From assembly GCA_021399435.1 (NCBI GenBank), contig JAJTUP010000118.1, positions 88,189 to 152,188 of the forward strand: a stretch of 64,000 bases of DNA, in the 5' to 3' direction. This DNA comes from Diaporthe sp. PMI_573 (Eukaryota; Ascomycota; Sordariomycetes; Diaporthales; Diaporthaceae). Positions within the stretch are counted from its first letter, which is position 1; each line of letters opens with the position of its first letter. Below the pieces are notes generated by a model. That model ran no database searches and had not been told where the DNA came from. It saw nothing but the letters and a program-made list of their open reading frames with translations. Of this stretch, positions 43,519 to 55,277 are shown piece after piece. Both the position numbers and the translations under genes were made by a program.

Positions 43519-44812
43519 ATGCGGAGGGGCCTGATATTGGATATGCGATTTATTTGTGTGCAACGCTGGGCGTGAGCTCGTACTTTCTAGTGAACAACAT
43601 GGCCGTCGAGAGAATTATGGGGGCATTTAGAGCAAGAACTTATGATTCCTTACCAATCCAGCAACCTGAGCTCTTCCCCAAAACAGGTACAGTCAACAAG
43701 AGTCTGACAATCTCCGCATGGCCACGCGATCTTGTATGAGACAAAGAGGACACTTCCATTCATACATAACTTCTTTGCTAAACATATACGTTAAAATTGT
43801 TGCAGCTTTGTTAGCTAGCTCTCCGTACGTTAGAGAGTCATGGTTGTGACGGAAATAATTTTGAAAATAAATTGCAAAGCTCCAAGGGCAAGCTTTGCGT
43901 TTGCGTATAAGCCATTCTGATCTTCAAGTACCTAGGGAATTGGTGGGTCCCGATTCATTCACGAAATCCCTGGACGGTGCTCTCCCTCCCGGCTCAAGCC
44001 GACCCACGCGTCGATACACGTCAACATCGCAGCAAGGGCGGACTCTTCTGCGGCTCTTTGAGTTCGATATGAAGCAGCTGGAAGCAATTCTAACGTGCGC
44101 CTGTTTTACACAAGTTGACCGGGCCAGCGAAAACGCCCAGATCGTAGCCTGGGTCGGGACTGACTGTCTTATGTTAGTCGGTGTAGTTACATAAATTTTT
44201 TGTATGGCGAACCCATAACTATTGCTTTTGCATATTTCCGATATATTTGTACTCCACTTCTACTTGCATCTGCCACTTGGATGAATGTGTCTAGGGGCGA
44301 GGCGATACTTATCGTGTCTTTATTAATTTCGAGTCATCAAGGGACGGCTCTTATTGGCTGCAGGCCGAGGTTGCAACGTGTCATACGAGCACCGTTACCA
44401 TTCAAATCTCGTCCAGTGCCCCATCTCACCTCCCTGGGACTTCGATTTGCAACAACTTACACGCGCCGCTCCTTCGCAGCTCTGGTGTACTTAGTCTACT
44501 CAGGACGCGGACTTGGCCGGCTTGGGCTTCAGATTCCTCCACTTACGACTCAGGTCGATCGCCAGGACCGAACGAAGAGCCCACTAAGTGACTGTTCCAG
44601 CAAGTTCGCCTCTGCTGAACGGTGGCTGAGGCGGCTATCGTAGCTTCTTCTGCTCGTCCGGCCTCCGGTGCTCCAGGAAGAATCTGCAAATGCAAACAGT
44701 CACGGATTTGCGCCAGCCGGCCTTTGACATGCGGCCGATCATGGAGTTGACCTGCTCCCATACCGGAATCACGCACACTCTATCACCTGCGCAAGGCGAT
44801 CCGTCCCGGTCT
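43519..44812. other. No gene recognised; small repeat relic
   Basis: About 44175-44215 (AGTCGGTGTA...TTTGTATGGCGAACCC) resembles 46050-46090 inside the 733-bp TIR element. ORFs at 43895-44194 and 44200-44643 have no recognisable content. Confidence 0.4.
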
Positions 44813-45446
44813 ATGTCAATGACACCTCGAACTGATAGAAAGGATGCCAAGGCTGTATTGACGGTAATAAGACAAGTCAGAGACGAGAATTACAAAGTGA
44901 AAAAAGGTGACAAGGACAAGTACTTGATTCAGCGGAAGCTCCGGTATCGCGGCTACAAGTTACTACGGGACCCAGAGCTGTTGAAGGAAGTGGACGGTCC
45001 AGATTCAGATTTGCTGGAATACATCAATCGCTATCTCCGGTGAGCTTTTCAAGTTGAGATCATTTTTGTTTTCTAAGTGTAGCTGCTTATGACTATTAGC
45101 TTCGAATATTTGCGCGATCCTCTGGGAAACGATAAACAGTTCGTGATCCGTATGCCGTCTGAGTTTCATGAGACCATGGCCTGGGGATTTGGCGATATAA
45201 TTCGCACGTGGCTCGATGACATCAAGAGAGGCGAACATCTTAAAGGCACAGTCAAGAAAACTAGAGACTGGACCATGGAAGTTGCAAGCAACATTGGGTC
45301 TACTGGAGGCTACCCGGATTCGACTTCAGGAACTTGGAAATAGCATGGAACCGGACGCTTCCTACAAACACAAGATCTGTTCGATTCCTGACCTCTTGGT
45401 ACTTGTGAGAAAAATGCGATATTTAACATCACAAAGCATTTTGGGA
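44813..45446 (+). pseudogene. Broken fungal gene of a PD-(D/E)XK-nuclease-like family (tentative)
   Basis: From ATG 44813 the frame reads MSMTPRTDRKDAKAVL and a helical stretch to LLEYINRYL. A 60-bp intron (45040-45099, GTGAGC..ATTAG) then leads to FEYLRDPLGNDKQFVIRMPS and EFHETMAWGFGDIIRTWL. This arrangement (YF....FVIRMP..LHE) recalls a widespread fungal family in which a PDASF.H motif precedes a VIEV strand. Here EPDASYKHKICSIPDLLVLV appears in another frame at about 45345-45405, so a frameshift is present. The gene is then cut at 45447 by the TIR element. Family identification is from memory and moderate. Confidence 0.5.
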
Positions 45447-46179
45447 AGAAAGCGGATATTCGCGCACCCAAAATCGGATGCCGCGCACCTTTTGCTTAGA
45501 AAGCAGTGCTGCAGCCAATCAGAGCCTCCCATTCAGCACACTTCACCACCCAACATAGTGCATTTTAGAGCCACGCACATATAGTCTGCCAAACCTCCTC
45601 TACCCACCAACATTAACCCGCCCCCACCATTAACGCATCGTAATATCGATTAATTGCTTCATAGAATCGACCAATTTAGCATCAAAGACATATCCTAGCT
45701 AGTCAGATATCAAACCAGTAGCGTTACGGCAATAGCACACATGCCTGATTATTTGGGTCTTAAGGCGTAATGGCTGACCAACTTTTATAATTAGAACACC
45801 AACATCACCGCCACAAATTGTCGCCAACCAGCACTTTCCAACCCTCCTTCTTTCTAAAACTCTTCAATAATAGATACGATACCTATAAGGACCTGAAGGC
45901 TGATTTAGACAAGGCCATGAGCGCTGCTGGTTGGCTAACGGTATCCTATAGTACGAAGCCTAAGCAGCGGCGAGGGCGCCAAAGAAACGCAGGACGAGAT
46001 CGTCGCCGTAATGCCCGGCTTTATTGACTTACTATTTGACTAGATGGCAGTCGGTGTAATCACCTTAACTATTTGTATGGCGAACCCTAGTGTTTTTTAA
46101 TTCGGGCACAGGGGGCGGCATGATTAGTCAGAAAAAGGTGCGCGGCATCCGATTTCGGGTGCGCGAATATCCGCTTTCT
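45447..46179. mobile_element. 733-bp non-autonomous DNA transposon with about 47-bp TIRs
   Basis: The left end AGAAAGCGGATATTCGCGCA is matched by the inverted right end, with one mismatch in the first 46 bases. It is flanked by TTGGGA on both sides (45441-45446 and 46180-46185), a possible 6-bp target duplication. Inside, a plus frame (about 45865-46027) reads YDTYKDLKADLDKAMSAAGW then LTVSYSTKPKQRRGR, recalling the N-terminal FAR1-like part of Mutator-type transposases. The rest of the transposase is missing. Confidence 0.75.
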
Positions 46180-47741
46180 TTGGGAAACCGTTCCTTCTCT
46201 TCCCACGCTGCATATTCCCTCCATGCTCCTCGTCTTTGTGTCGCGTCTCGAACGTCTCTTTATCCGTTGCTGCGGTAAAATTTAGGTTTCGCCTCTTGGC
46301 CACAGGCTCCTCAGCGTCACCTCTGTCTACTTGGCTGAACTTTCGCTTCCTAGGTGGCCTTTGAGCTAATAACTCAGCCTGACACAACACCCCATCTCGG
46401 GGTGGTATCAGCTCCCCGCTTTGAGGACCAGAATGATATAGGGCCGCCTTGATGTTCAACATCGGCGTGCGCACTGTTAACATGAGCGAACTTGTTATAA
46501 GCGATTTCACAGCTATGGTAGGTATCCTTGCCCGTCTGCATGCTTTGCTCAACAGATTTCTAGCGCCAGTCTCCGTCTCATATCAAGGAGAACACTAAGA
46601 ATGCCCCTGCCCCCTCTGCCTCTTTCCCTCTCATCCACTGTTCCTGGTCGCCCTCAATCGGCGCGCTGATGGCGGCGTTTCGCTGGTGCCGACGCAGGCT
46701 CAGTCCCGCTCCCATCCGCGTCTTCGTCTTCGTCCCGCGCGCGTTTCGCTGGCGCTGACGCACGCTGGCGCCTCTGTCTCTTCTTGCTCGACTTTGGCGA
46801 CTTCTTGCTGTGCGTATTGCTGTTCTTGTTGCCACCAGAGCTCGCGCGCCTCTCCAGGTCGGCCATGCGCTCTTATAGTAAATAATTCAACAGAAGCCCA
46901 GGGGTCATTCCTCCGGCACGGGCTGCAACAGTCATCACTGATTCAGGTGCGCTTAGCACTCACATACCTGTCTTCAGAATGCCACCGATGTTGCACAGGC
47001 TGGTTTGAACCTCTTCTCACCCTAGACCCTCCGATGCCCATTGCCCAGAGTGGATTCGATATGCCGCCTGTTCAGGGCCGATATGCGAGTGTGAGAAGCT
47101 GCCGTCGGGAAGGGTCTCCCGTGGATGTTGGCCAGCGAAGCGAAGGTGGGAGATCGGGTGGATCACGATCAGGAGAATCGAGATCGGGGAGCCCCGCTGC
47201 GCAAGGCACGGGATATCAAAAGCTCGACCTGAGTTGACGGAATTATAGATTTTGATCATTCTACCACGCCAGCAACAGCCGCTTGGGCGTGGATAGATCC
47301 TTTGCAGGATAAGGCACGCAAAGCGATGGGCTCGTCACCACTGTCTGGTAACATGTTCCGATGAAGCCGAGAAAATGATGTAAGTCAGCTTGGACGAGGC
47401 TAGAAAGAATCACATACCGATGAAAACTTAAAATCACTTTATATTAAACAAAACATTAAGGTGCATGTCTCGCAAGATGCTACAGGCCTACCCCCGAGAG
47501 GTTCTGATAGCATCCAAGTATCTCGAAGACACAGTGAAGCGAGCAGGCCTTCAGATGAATAGTGTTCTGAAAAAAGTTGAGTTAGGTCCAGCGGGGTCTT
47601 CTGTATGACCAGATAGTATTGTATTCTAATATCTACTCTACCAAAATCAATTTTGTTTGAAGTACTACTATTGTTAGACGTGATGGGTTTCCGGGAACAT
47701 CAGAATGGGGTTGAATGTTTTTGCAGCTGTATCGTTTTCAT
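46180..47741. other. No clear gene; basic low-complexity ORFs
   Basis: On the minus strand 46866-46655 starts MADLERRASSGGNKNSNTHS, and 46440-46190 has RPPRKRKFSQVDRGDAEEPV AKRRN-type sequence. Both are lysine/arginine-rich and could be pieces of one decayed nuclear protein gene. Nothing firm can be assigned. Confidence 0.3.
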
Positions 47742-48464
47742 CTACCCATAACAACTCATTGTATGTGGCAGTTTCTGAATTATCTCCGTCGGTCTCGTTG
47801 TGCACACCATCCGCGACGCGCAGACGAAGGGCAGAGTACCGCGATTGGTCGGAGCTGTGGAGCTGGAGCCGGATCCGCTGCCGCCGGCGCGAGAAGGGGG
47901 GCCGATTGGGCCGTAGGTGGGCGGCTGGAAAGAGGCTGCGGGAGTGATGGGTCAGTGACAGGCTCTAGCAGTAGAGGTAGGACTTCGTGATGAGACAGAG
48001 AAGAGAAGAAAAGCTGGGGAAGATGAAAGTTACTCACCGAACGTGCAAACTTGGTACGCACTGCCACGACCGCTCCCGTTGAAGCCCACACTGCCCACTC
48101 GGCCAAGGACACTGCTGCCGCCGCGAATGGTCGGGAATGGAGAAGTGGGACTTCCCTGGACACCAGCTTCACCAACGTGGCCAGAGCCGGAACGCCAGTT
48201 GGATGACACTGCAGCACCGCTGAGGCCACTTCCCATGCTGGTACTTACACCCAGACTTGCGAAGCCGGCACGTCCGGCATTGAGGTTGACTCGGCGTTCG
48301 TCAATGGCCAAGGGACGCTGCTAGTCCAGTGCCTGCTTCTTCCACCAAGCCGGGTATCCGTGGAAGAGGCCCAGCTTCTCTTGGGTCTCCCTATCGTGCT
48401 TAAACGGATCATCAGCCAGCGGGTCTTCCGCCAAGTGATGCCTTTTAGTCTTGAATGGGCTTTT
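47742..48464 (-). pseudogene. 3' part of a host gene with an in-frame TAG
   Basis: The minus frame from 48464 reads HHLAEDPLADDPFKHDRETQ then EKLGLFHGYPAWWKKQALD, TAG (48323-48321), and continues in the same frame QRPLAIDERRVNLNAGRAGF into a Ser/Gly-rich region. A GTGAGT..CCCGCAG intron (about 48030 to 47942) leads to ASFQPPTYGPIGPPSRAGG and a stop at 47742-47744. The nature of the protein is not recognised. The single TAG within continuous, conserved-looking sequence suggests a nonsense mutation in a partial gene copy. It lies on the same strand as the Helitron-type repeat that begins about 480 bp to its right. Confidence 0.5.
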
Positions 48465-48947
48465 CTTTTTTTACGTACGTACGTAGTAGAGTATTAACAA
48501 TATTTTGGACTGTGTGTTGGTAACTTGCTTGGCTATATAGGTAGCAGGAAAGGGTAGATCCCCATGCAATAGGCTTGGTGAGATGTTGTGGCTTTGGAAG
48601 TCATTGACTAACAGTCGGGTTTAATTTTCTTTTTGCAGCCTTCAAGTAAAAGCAAGGATGGGTCGTTTGCTTCTGTTATACGACACTTTGAAGAGATATT
48701 GTCCGTAATGGGCAGTTGAGGGAATCGTCAGATTGCACCGTCTGCGTGCCAAAGCCATCGCATCAAAGGCAAAGGGCCGGACGTGGGCGGAATTCCTGGG
48801 CCAGACAATGCTTCCGACTGGTCAAATCAGAGATAAAGATGTTTTAAGGCAGATAGGTATTTCACAAACACTCTTCACACACCTTATTTCAAAGGCATGC
48901 TTAAGTAATGACCAACCTCACGCGGTCCTAGTTATGCTTTATATATT
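48465..48947. other. No gene recognised
   Basis: A plus ORF (48733-48957) reads KGRTWAEFLGQTMLPTGQIR and on; it is unassigned and runs into the repeat that follows. Confidence 0.3.
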
Positions 48948-49737
48948 GTGTGGATAGCTTCTTCGAAGCTCACAAGAGCCATTCTTTTAGATATGGTACT
49001 GTGTAGGCTGGTTGGGTGCGACGAGGTCACGTGACACCCTTTATGGAGAACGTCTTTCTGTTTATGGAAAGGCGCAAGTGCGTCACGTGGTCCAGCCGGC
49101 AGTTACGTTGATGAAAGAAATCTGAAAAGAACATCAAGAAGGAACCCCTCTCCGCTCCGAGAGCGGCGCTCGCCTCCTGCTTAAATCAAATTTAATCTGA
49201 GTTTCTTCTAAAGCTGACCCGTTTCTTTTTCGGGCGGGACGCTTTTCCTTCGTTCTTCGCTGGTCGGTGATTTCTCTTCTTCGGCGGGACGTGTTCTGAC
49301 GACGAGAACTTGGCTGTGGCGGCTCCCAAACATGGTCACGGCGACGCTCACGACGAGAACTTCGCCGTGGCGGCTCCCGAACATGGTCACGGCGACGCTG
49401 TCGTCAAGGAGTTTGCTGTGTTGTTACCAAAAATTGGCCTCCTGATCGTCATGAGTCGAGTGTCTTCTTCAAAGAGTTGGCGCCGAATCGGGTTGTTTTC
49501 ACGATTACGGTTATAGCAGGCTGTGCTGAATTGGGAATTATTATTTGAGAGTGGAACACCAGCACGGGCAATGGTACCGGCATAGTGGTGCTGTTAATGA
49601 AGAGTTCCTTACGGAGATATCTGAACTGGGCCTTAGACTATAATTTTTTTGGGTTAGCTTTGGTATGTATTTACAGAGGCATGTGATGAACTATAACCTA
49701 TGTACACCTGTTCGGATAAGCTGACATGACCGAGAAC
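48948..49737. repeat. Long dispersed repeat, Helitron 5' region (copy 2)
   Basis: Direct copy of 22016-22752. In this copy the unit with GGCGGCTCCC.AACATGGTCACGGCGACGCT is tandemly doubled (about 49300-49405). No RepHel gene follows it; to its left, on the same strand, are host-gene pieces, so this may be part of a non-autonomous Helitron. Confidence 0.78.
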
Positions 49738-50251
49738 CTCCCAGGCGAGATAGGCTGCATAGTGAGGGTGATTAGTCAGATTGATCTCAGAAACAACAGT
49801 TACTCCTCCTTCGCCGAAGTGGTCGTCACGTAGGATTGCCTCGGTAGGTATGCGTACTGCGCACAATTGGAAGCTAAAGGTGATTGCGTTTTGTCCAGCA
49901 CTATAACGCACGTTGAGTCCCGATATGTGCTGGCTTATGTCGAAGCTGGTCAAGGTCAAGTCATGATCTCCTGCCGCAAGGCTTTGATAAGTCCGCTCTC
50001 ACGACTGGTGCTGCCCAAGGATAACTCGCAAAACAAGTTGGCATCTGTGGCGACTTTCTCTGTCTTCTTTCTCTTCTCCCCGTCTTCCATCTCTTCTTCC
50101 TCCTTTTCATCCAGGTCGTCCTGTATTTTCAAGCAAGTATAAGTCTGGAATATTGAAAGCCGTCAGCCTATTGACAGCCCGCGAAAGGCAAAGAAGTCCC
50201 CTGCAGTCGACGTTTCATCCCCAGCTTTCCATACTGTAGATTTACTACGGT
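49738..50251 (-). other. Coding-like remnant next to the hAT insertion
   Basis: The minus frame 49959 to about 49741 reads LTSFDISQHISGLNVRYSAG and on to HPHYAAYLAWE, stopping exactly at the Helitron repeat edge. Another frame (about 50140-49965) has an acidic/basic stretch (DDLDEKEEEEMEDGEKRKKT). They may belong to the gene cut by the hAT element, but frames do not join cleanly. Confidence 0.3.
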
Positions 50252-53075
50252 CAGTGTGGCTAACAATCAATCGAGTTCAATTTCGGCCCTCAAACTCGAT
50301 TGATTGAACCTATCTCAGCTCGATTGAAGCTTGACTTGACTAATCAGCGACCTCGATTGACAACTTGTCAAGTACTTGATATACTATGCCTAATCAGGTA
50401 ATTTGTATAGACCTCTTGGTGTAGAAATCCCGCGCAAGATCTTTGAAGTAATCCAATTCTTCTGTATTATCTTAGCTTCAACTGTGTTATCGCCGAGGCC
50501 GTTGCGCTTGTCAGTGATGAGCTTACTACCGTCAGAGAATACGCGCTCTGGCTTTGCGCTCATTGCTGGCGTGCTGAAGATGTTAAGAGCAAGTTTGCTG
50601 AGAATAGGCCATACGTGGCGTCGGTCTACCCACCATGCCAGAGGATTCTTAACGGTTATGTTATCCTTTGACGGCACCTGCTTTATCTAGATCTCCCACT
50701 CAGTCTCTACCTTCCTCCTCTTGCCACGGCGTGGTTGATCTGTTGTATGGCCCCAAGCATCGAATTTTGTTATCGATTGTCGGCGAGGAAGAAGGAGAGG
50801 TCTCGGCTTGGTCGACGTGCTTAGTGGCCACCGTGACTGCGGCGAAGCGATTGTAATATACAGTAAGCTCCTTCTCTGCTGTCTTTATCCAATTCTCTTG
50901 CTTCCACCACTTCTCCCTAAGTATTCAAATTAGTAGGCTGGGTAGAGGGCAAATGGCCATGCGGTAGATAGGCGACTGGTCGGTAAGCTCGTAATAGATA
51001 TTAATCTTTAACCATACAGCAAGCATACCGGCAGAATAGGTAGGGAGGAAGGGCATACTCATTATCTATATCCATGGCGTCAATCTCTTTTTTGACGCTC
51101 TCAAGCTTTGTAAGCAGGAAGTCCATGGCGTAGAGTACTTACTACACCAAGCCTTGGCCACCCTCATTGCCCTTGCTATCTGCACGGCTTTATAGTCGCT
51201 TTGTAAGTCGCTTAAAAGGCTGCAGGAGCTTATAGAAGAGCTCAAGCTTGTGCCAATCAGCCTCGGTGAGGAAGTTATTCTTGTGCTTGTCGTTTTTATC
51301 TGGAGGCTTTCACTGCGCCTGGTAGAGATTGATGGCAGGGCGACACTTAAGAGCACGCTCGATCATGTAATATGTCGCGTTCCATTGAATGCCACTGTCA
51401 TTGAGGAGCATGCCGACGAAGAGATTGCCGTCGCTTGTCTTCGTGACGCGCATGCGAGCTCTTAACACCTCGCGACGCGTGTTGTTGCGATTAATGTAGA
51501 TAACGAGGTTGTGCAGCTTGCCAATGACGCCTTTGAGGCTCCAGAGAGCTACACGCTGCTTCTCCGAAGCCTCAATAAGATTCTTCTCCTATGTGCTGAT
51601 GCCTTTGCCAAATAAGAGAGCCTTAACGACGAGATTAATAATATGGTCGATACAGCGAATACGGTCTGCTTCTGGATCGATTGAGGAGAAGGAACGCTGT
51701 AATGCTTTGAGGCATTTGTCGTTATTACCAGCGTTATCCATAATGAAGGAGCCGAGCTTCTTGCCGATGCTGTATTGTAGAATTACTGGCTTTACTAGAC
51801 CTGCGAGGTTGTCGCCGGTGTGACCGCTATAATGTTGTGGGAAGCCGAGGAGGAGTGTTTGAGGATGACCTTTGCCGTCGACGAAGTGTGCGCATATAGC
51901 GACGTATTCTCTGCGATTGTGAGCTTGCCATCCATCGATTGAGAGGTTGATGTTGCTGAGTGCAGACTGCACTAATTTGATGATGAATGGCAAGCGTGCT
52001 GCCATTGAATCCTTCACCTACTGCGAGAGCGTTGAGTGATGCGTTGGCAACAGGTGTGTGAGCGAAGGCTTGCCGTATGTGAGTAATTAGTGGTTGCCTT
52101 GTCTGTGACTTCTCGGTAGCTGAGGCGTAGCTTGATGGCCCAGTCAATAAGCTTTTGCTTATATTCATCCTCATTAAATGGCATGACGAGCTGGAAGACT
52201 TCTGCGGCGTTGTTGGCGTCGATATCGTCGTCATCGATGGTCGAATTCGAAGGCCTTTTGATATTGTGGAACTCTATAAGATGCTGGATTGCAGCAGTCG
52301 TTGATTCTGCAGCAAATAGCCTGACTGATATACTGCTTCTTGGTATGGCAATCGGCGCAGAGGAAGTACTTGTTCATTACTATGCTCCAGCTCGGCTTCT
52401 ATATGAATAGATCCATGAGACCTTTACTCGTCTGCCCATGCTCCTCTTGTCCTGTATGCGATATTGTATACCCTTGAGAATCGTGCTATCGTGCCGCCGA
52501 AGCATGCCCTAATTAATTGGGAACGAGAGAGAGTGTGGAGGGCAGGTAGATTGATGGAGAGATTGCTCTACATCTGATGTTTGCTTGGTCGACAATAGCA
52601 GCTCGTTTGGGTCAGTAGATTGCCTTGAAGAAGACATTGTAGATAAGCTTTGAGTACTTGATGGCCGACTTGGGCCCCAGAACGCGTGTAGCGACATAAT
52701 AACGCGTTGATTTGACGGGTTGTTGATAGACATTTGATGGAGAAAGAGTAGGGTTTTATTTCGCCCGGGGACATACCTCATGGGGCCATTGCGCTAAGCT
52801 GTTTACGTTTGCGATTTACGTTGATTCTGGTGGGTTTAGAGTTTGCGCAGCTTAGATAATTAGTTCTAAGCGATGTAATTGGCTAATTAGCGATATCAAG
52901 GGTATCTTCTCCTAGCCTTCCTAAATAAGTAATTATTGGCATCAAGTACTTGATAACTTGACACTCCTTTAACTTGATTGATTGATGACAACCCTTAAAC
53001 TTGAGAACTTGACTTGACGAGAAGTCGAACTTGATTGAGAATTGTCAAGTTCGAGCTTGATTGTTAGCCACACTG
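50252..53075 (-). mobile_element. Full-length but decayed hAT element, 2824 bp
   Basis: Ends CAGTGTGGCTAACAATCAA and its exact inverse TTGATTGTTAGCCACACTG. Both subterminal regions carry CAAGTACTTGAT and many CTTGA/TCAAG motifs. The flanking 8-mers (ACTACGGT, AATGGGGA) do not match, so a target duplication is not visible. Confidence 0.85.
50387..52781 (-). pseudogene. hAT transposase with many stops and frameshifts
   Basis: Pieces in order along the minus strand: a Ser/Thr-rich N-terminus (about 52781-52510); a zinc-binding stretch with YFLCADCHTKK (about 52370); the catalytic region LSNINLSIDGWQAHNRREYV with GSFIMDNAGNNDKCLKAL and RIRCIDHIINLVVKALL (52017-51589); a linker with TYYMIERAL; and the dimerisation domain PLAWWVDRRHVWPILSKLAL and STPAMSAKPERVFSDGSKLI (50677-50390). 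At least five in-frame stops and several shifts separate them. The element cannot be autonomous. Confidence 0.8.
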
Positions 53076-53364
53076 AATGGGGAGATGTGAGCCACTGTTG
53101 TCGTTGAGTTCAGCGCCGCAAGTCCGCATCTTCTCAAGGGTGTTGATATGACCATGCTGCCCAGTATATGGCGCTGTTGCCCTCATTCTGCACACTGTCT
53201 CGGTAGAGGACTCCAGTCGCCAGGCCGTTCATGCGCCAATTTAGCCGGGCAAGGTACGCTTTCCCTGGTATATCACAGGCGCCGACAATCAGGATGATGA
53301 TCTCGTCCGGGAGCTTTAGGAACGACGCCATTGAAAGAGTCTGATTAAATTTTCTGTTGGACAT
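53076..53364 (-). pseudogene. F-box plus ankyrin gene, cut by the hAT element
   Basis: ATG at 53364 (MSNRKFNQTL; a second ATG at 53331, MASFLKLPDEIIILIVGACD). LPDEIIILIVGACD..YLARLNWRMNGL is an F-box-like motif. The following GNSAIYWAA and, one frame over, GHINTLEKMRTCGAELND is the start of an ankyrin repeat; a one- or two-base change at about 53160 separates them. The sequence then meets the hAT terminal repeat at 53075. F-box/ankyrin proteins are common in fungi as ubiquitin-ligase adaptors; this copy is broken. Confidence 0.55.
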
Positions 53365-53421
53365 TCGTTTTGAAGGAGGAGTTTCTTCGACATTTTGAGA
53401 AGAGATGGAGTTCGGGGTCAA

Positions 53422-54133
53422 GCGGGTAGCGTACCCGAAAAGCGACCCCGACCGACCCTATTCCACGGTCAGGTCAAGAGGGAGCATTCTAATACGCACT
53501 AGTCTAGTCCTTTGGTGCGCAAAGATGCTTTCAAGGTTCATTCAAATATGTCAGAAGGCAGATCATCACTCACGGTGTTTCTAGCAAGCGTGAGCAGATT
53601 TTGGTATGGTTTTAGTGAGGAGGTGTTGGCAACATAACGGGGACCGAGCTCAGAATAGTGAGTACATTTGGAGGGACGATTCTCATAATTGCTTTATGCG
53701 AATACTCGGATAAATCGGGAACCCTCAACGTAAATATCCAAAATAGGTGTGAGGAGTGCCTGGAACAAGGGCCTTACGTTGCTACGTGAAAAGTTCACCC
53801 ATACAATAATATTGTATTGTCGGCTGGAACGTATATATCAAGAGCGATCAGGCCCTGGGGAGGGGGGTTACCTATGGGAAGGCAAACGCGGGAGCCAAGC
53901 AGATTCTAAACAGGCTGGTCTGTGGCCCATTTGCAGCAAGCCATTTCTTGCCTGTTGGCGATTTCCTCCCGAGTACCCCTCCGCCACAAATAAGATCTGC
54001 CGAGCCACGTAAGGGCCAGACGCACACCACCACGACTAAAAACATTAACTAAAAGATTTGGTGAAACCCGTTTCGCATTCGACTGTATAGTTTTAGCACG
54101 GAGGAGCAGTATCAAATTGACTGAACTAAAGCC
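53422..54133. other. No gene recognised
   Basis: Upstream region of the F-box remnant and unassigned sequence; no supported ORF. Confidence 0.4.
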
Positions 54134-54604
54134 TTGTGCTGCGAAGTGGGGTTGAAGAGAGCGGTACGGCTATGTCACCAGTGCCGGCCCGCTGATCCCT
54201 TCGATTTCGAGAAGGAACCTACGTTTTTCCCCTTAGCTCTGAGACTAGACTCTGTTTTTGGCATCAGCCAAATCGACATCCCCCGCGGAATGGTCTTTGG
54301 AAATCCCAACGATGATCATCAACCCTGGAGCGACTCTGGCACGGTGTTCCAGTTATTCCCAGTCCTAGCACCTGGAATCAGACGCCTGATCTGGGAGCGC
54401 GAATTACTCTGTCCATCTTCTCTTATTCGTAAATGGAAAGACAGGAAATTCAGCTTCGCATTCCGGTGGCCTGTTCCACCTGCGCTTCAGGTTTGCGGAG
54501 AGACCAGGCTCTGGTTCATCCAACGATCGCGCGAACGAAGCAAGAACTCTTCAGTTCGCAGTATTGTAGCAACGGGAGGGAGAAGAAGAGTACTTCTGCA
54601 TTGA
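54134..54604 (+). pseudogene. 2EXR-domain protein fragment
   Basis: Within the frame, GTVFQLFPVLAPGIRRLIWE then RELL and, further on, PPALLQVCGETR-like codons (PPALQVCGETRLWF) follow the 2EXR pattern (FxxFPxLPxELRxxIWE ... PPALLxVCRESR). 2EXR proteins are an expanded fungal family of unknown function. Canonical complete proteins are about twice this length; the C-terminal part here is replaced by basic sequence, and the upstream codons are not family-like. Confidence 0.55.
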
Positions 54605-55277
54605 TTGGACGACAGATACGGCATACATACACCGAGAGTGCAAGCGCTCTGGCTATAGCATCTGGGGATGAGCTAGGACCTGCGTCAACGCCGGCTGAGG
54701 AACTCACTCCACCGTGGCGTAAACCTAAATCTGCGGTATCCATGCCTCAAGAGCATTACGCTAGAGATCAAGTGCCTTCGCTCGACACTCGAGGATACGT
54801 TGATGGGTCCCTGGGAATTACGAGCCATCGCGAGAATAGTCCTAGCCGAGCTCGGAATGGATAAGCAGCGTGATCCTCACTGGCAGGCATCGCAACACCA
54901 AGTCCTTCAGGTTACACGATTCACAGCTTCTCAAAACGAACCTCTATTGGACGTTTATTATGAAGAACACTGAACATACAATATAAGAAGCTAAGTAAAA
55001 AGGACTGATCCTTGGATTTTCCACTCATTATAATGTTTGATGGGCAATCTGGCAGCATGATATGAGTTCTCGAGGACGGCTTTAGAAAATGTTCATTGAC
55101 AGGTAAGCAATTTGAGCTAGTTATAATCAAAATATGCTGCTTTCCAAACAATAAAGAAGGTCATGGAAATAGACTAGCAAAGGACTTCAAACTTCAAAGC
55201 ACAACGTGGTAAATGACCGCTCACATCAGGTCCTCCCACACCACAAAATCAAGGCAGAAAGTGCTGCACAGGCCGAG
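54605..55277. other. No gene recognised
   Basis: A second frame (to 54864) overlaps the end of the 2EXR fragment; the rest is AT-rich. Confidence 0.35.
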
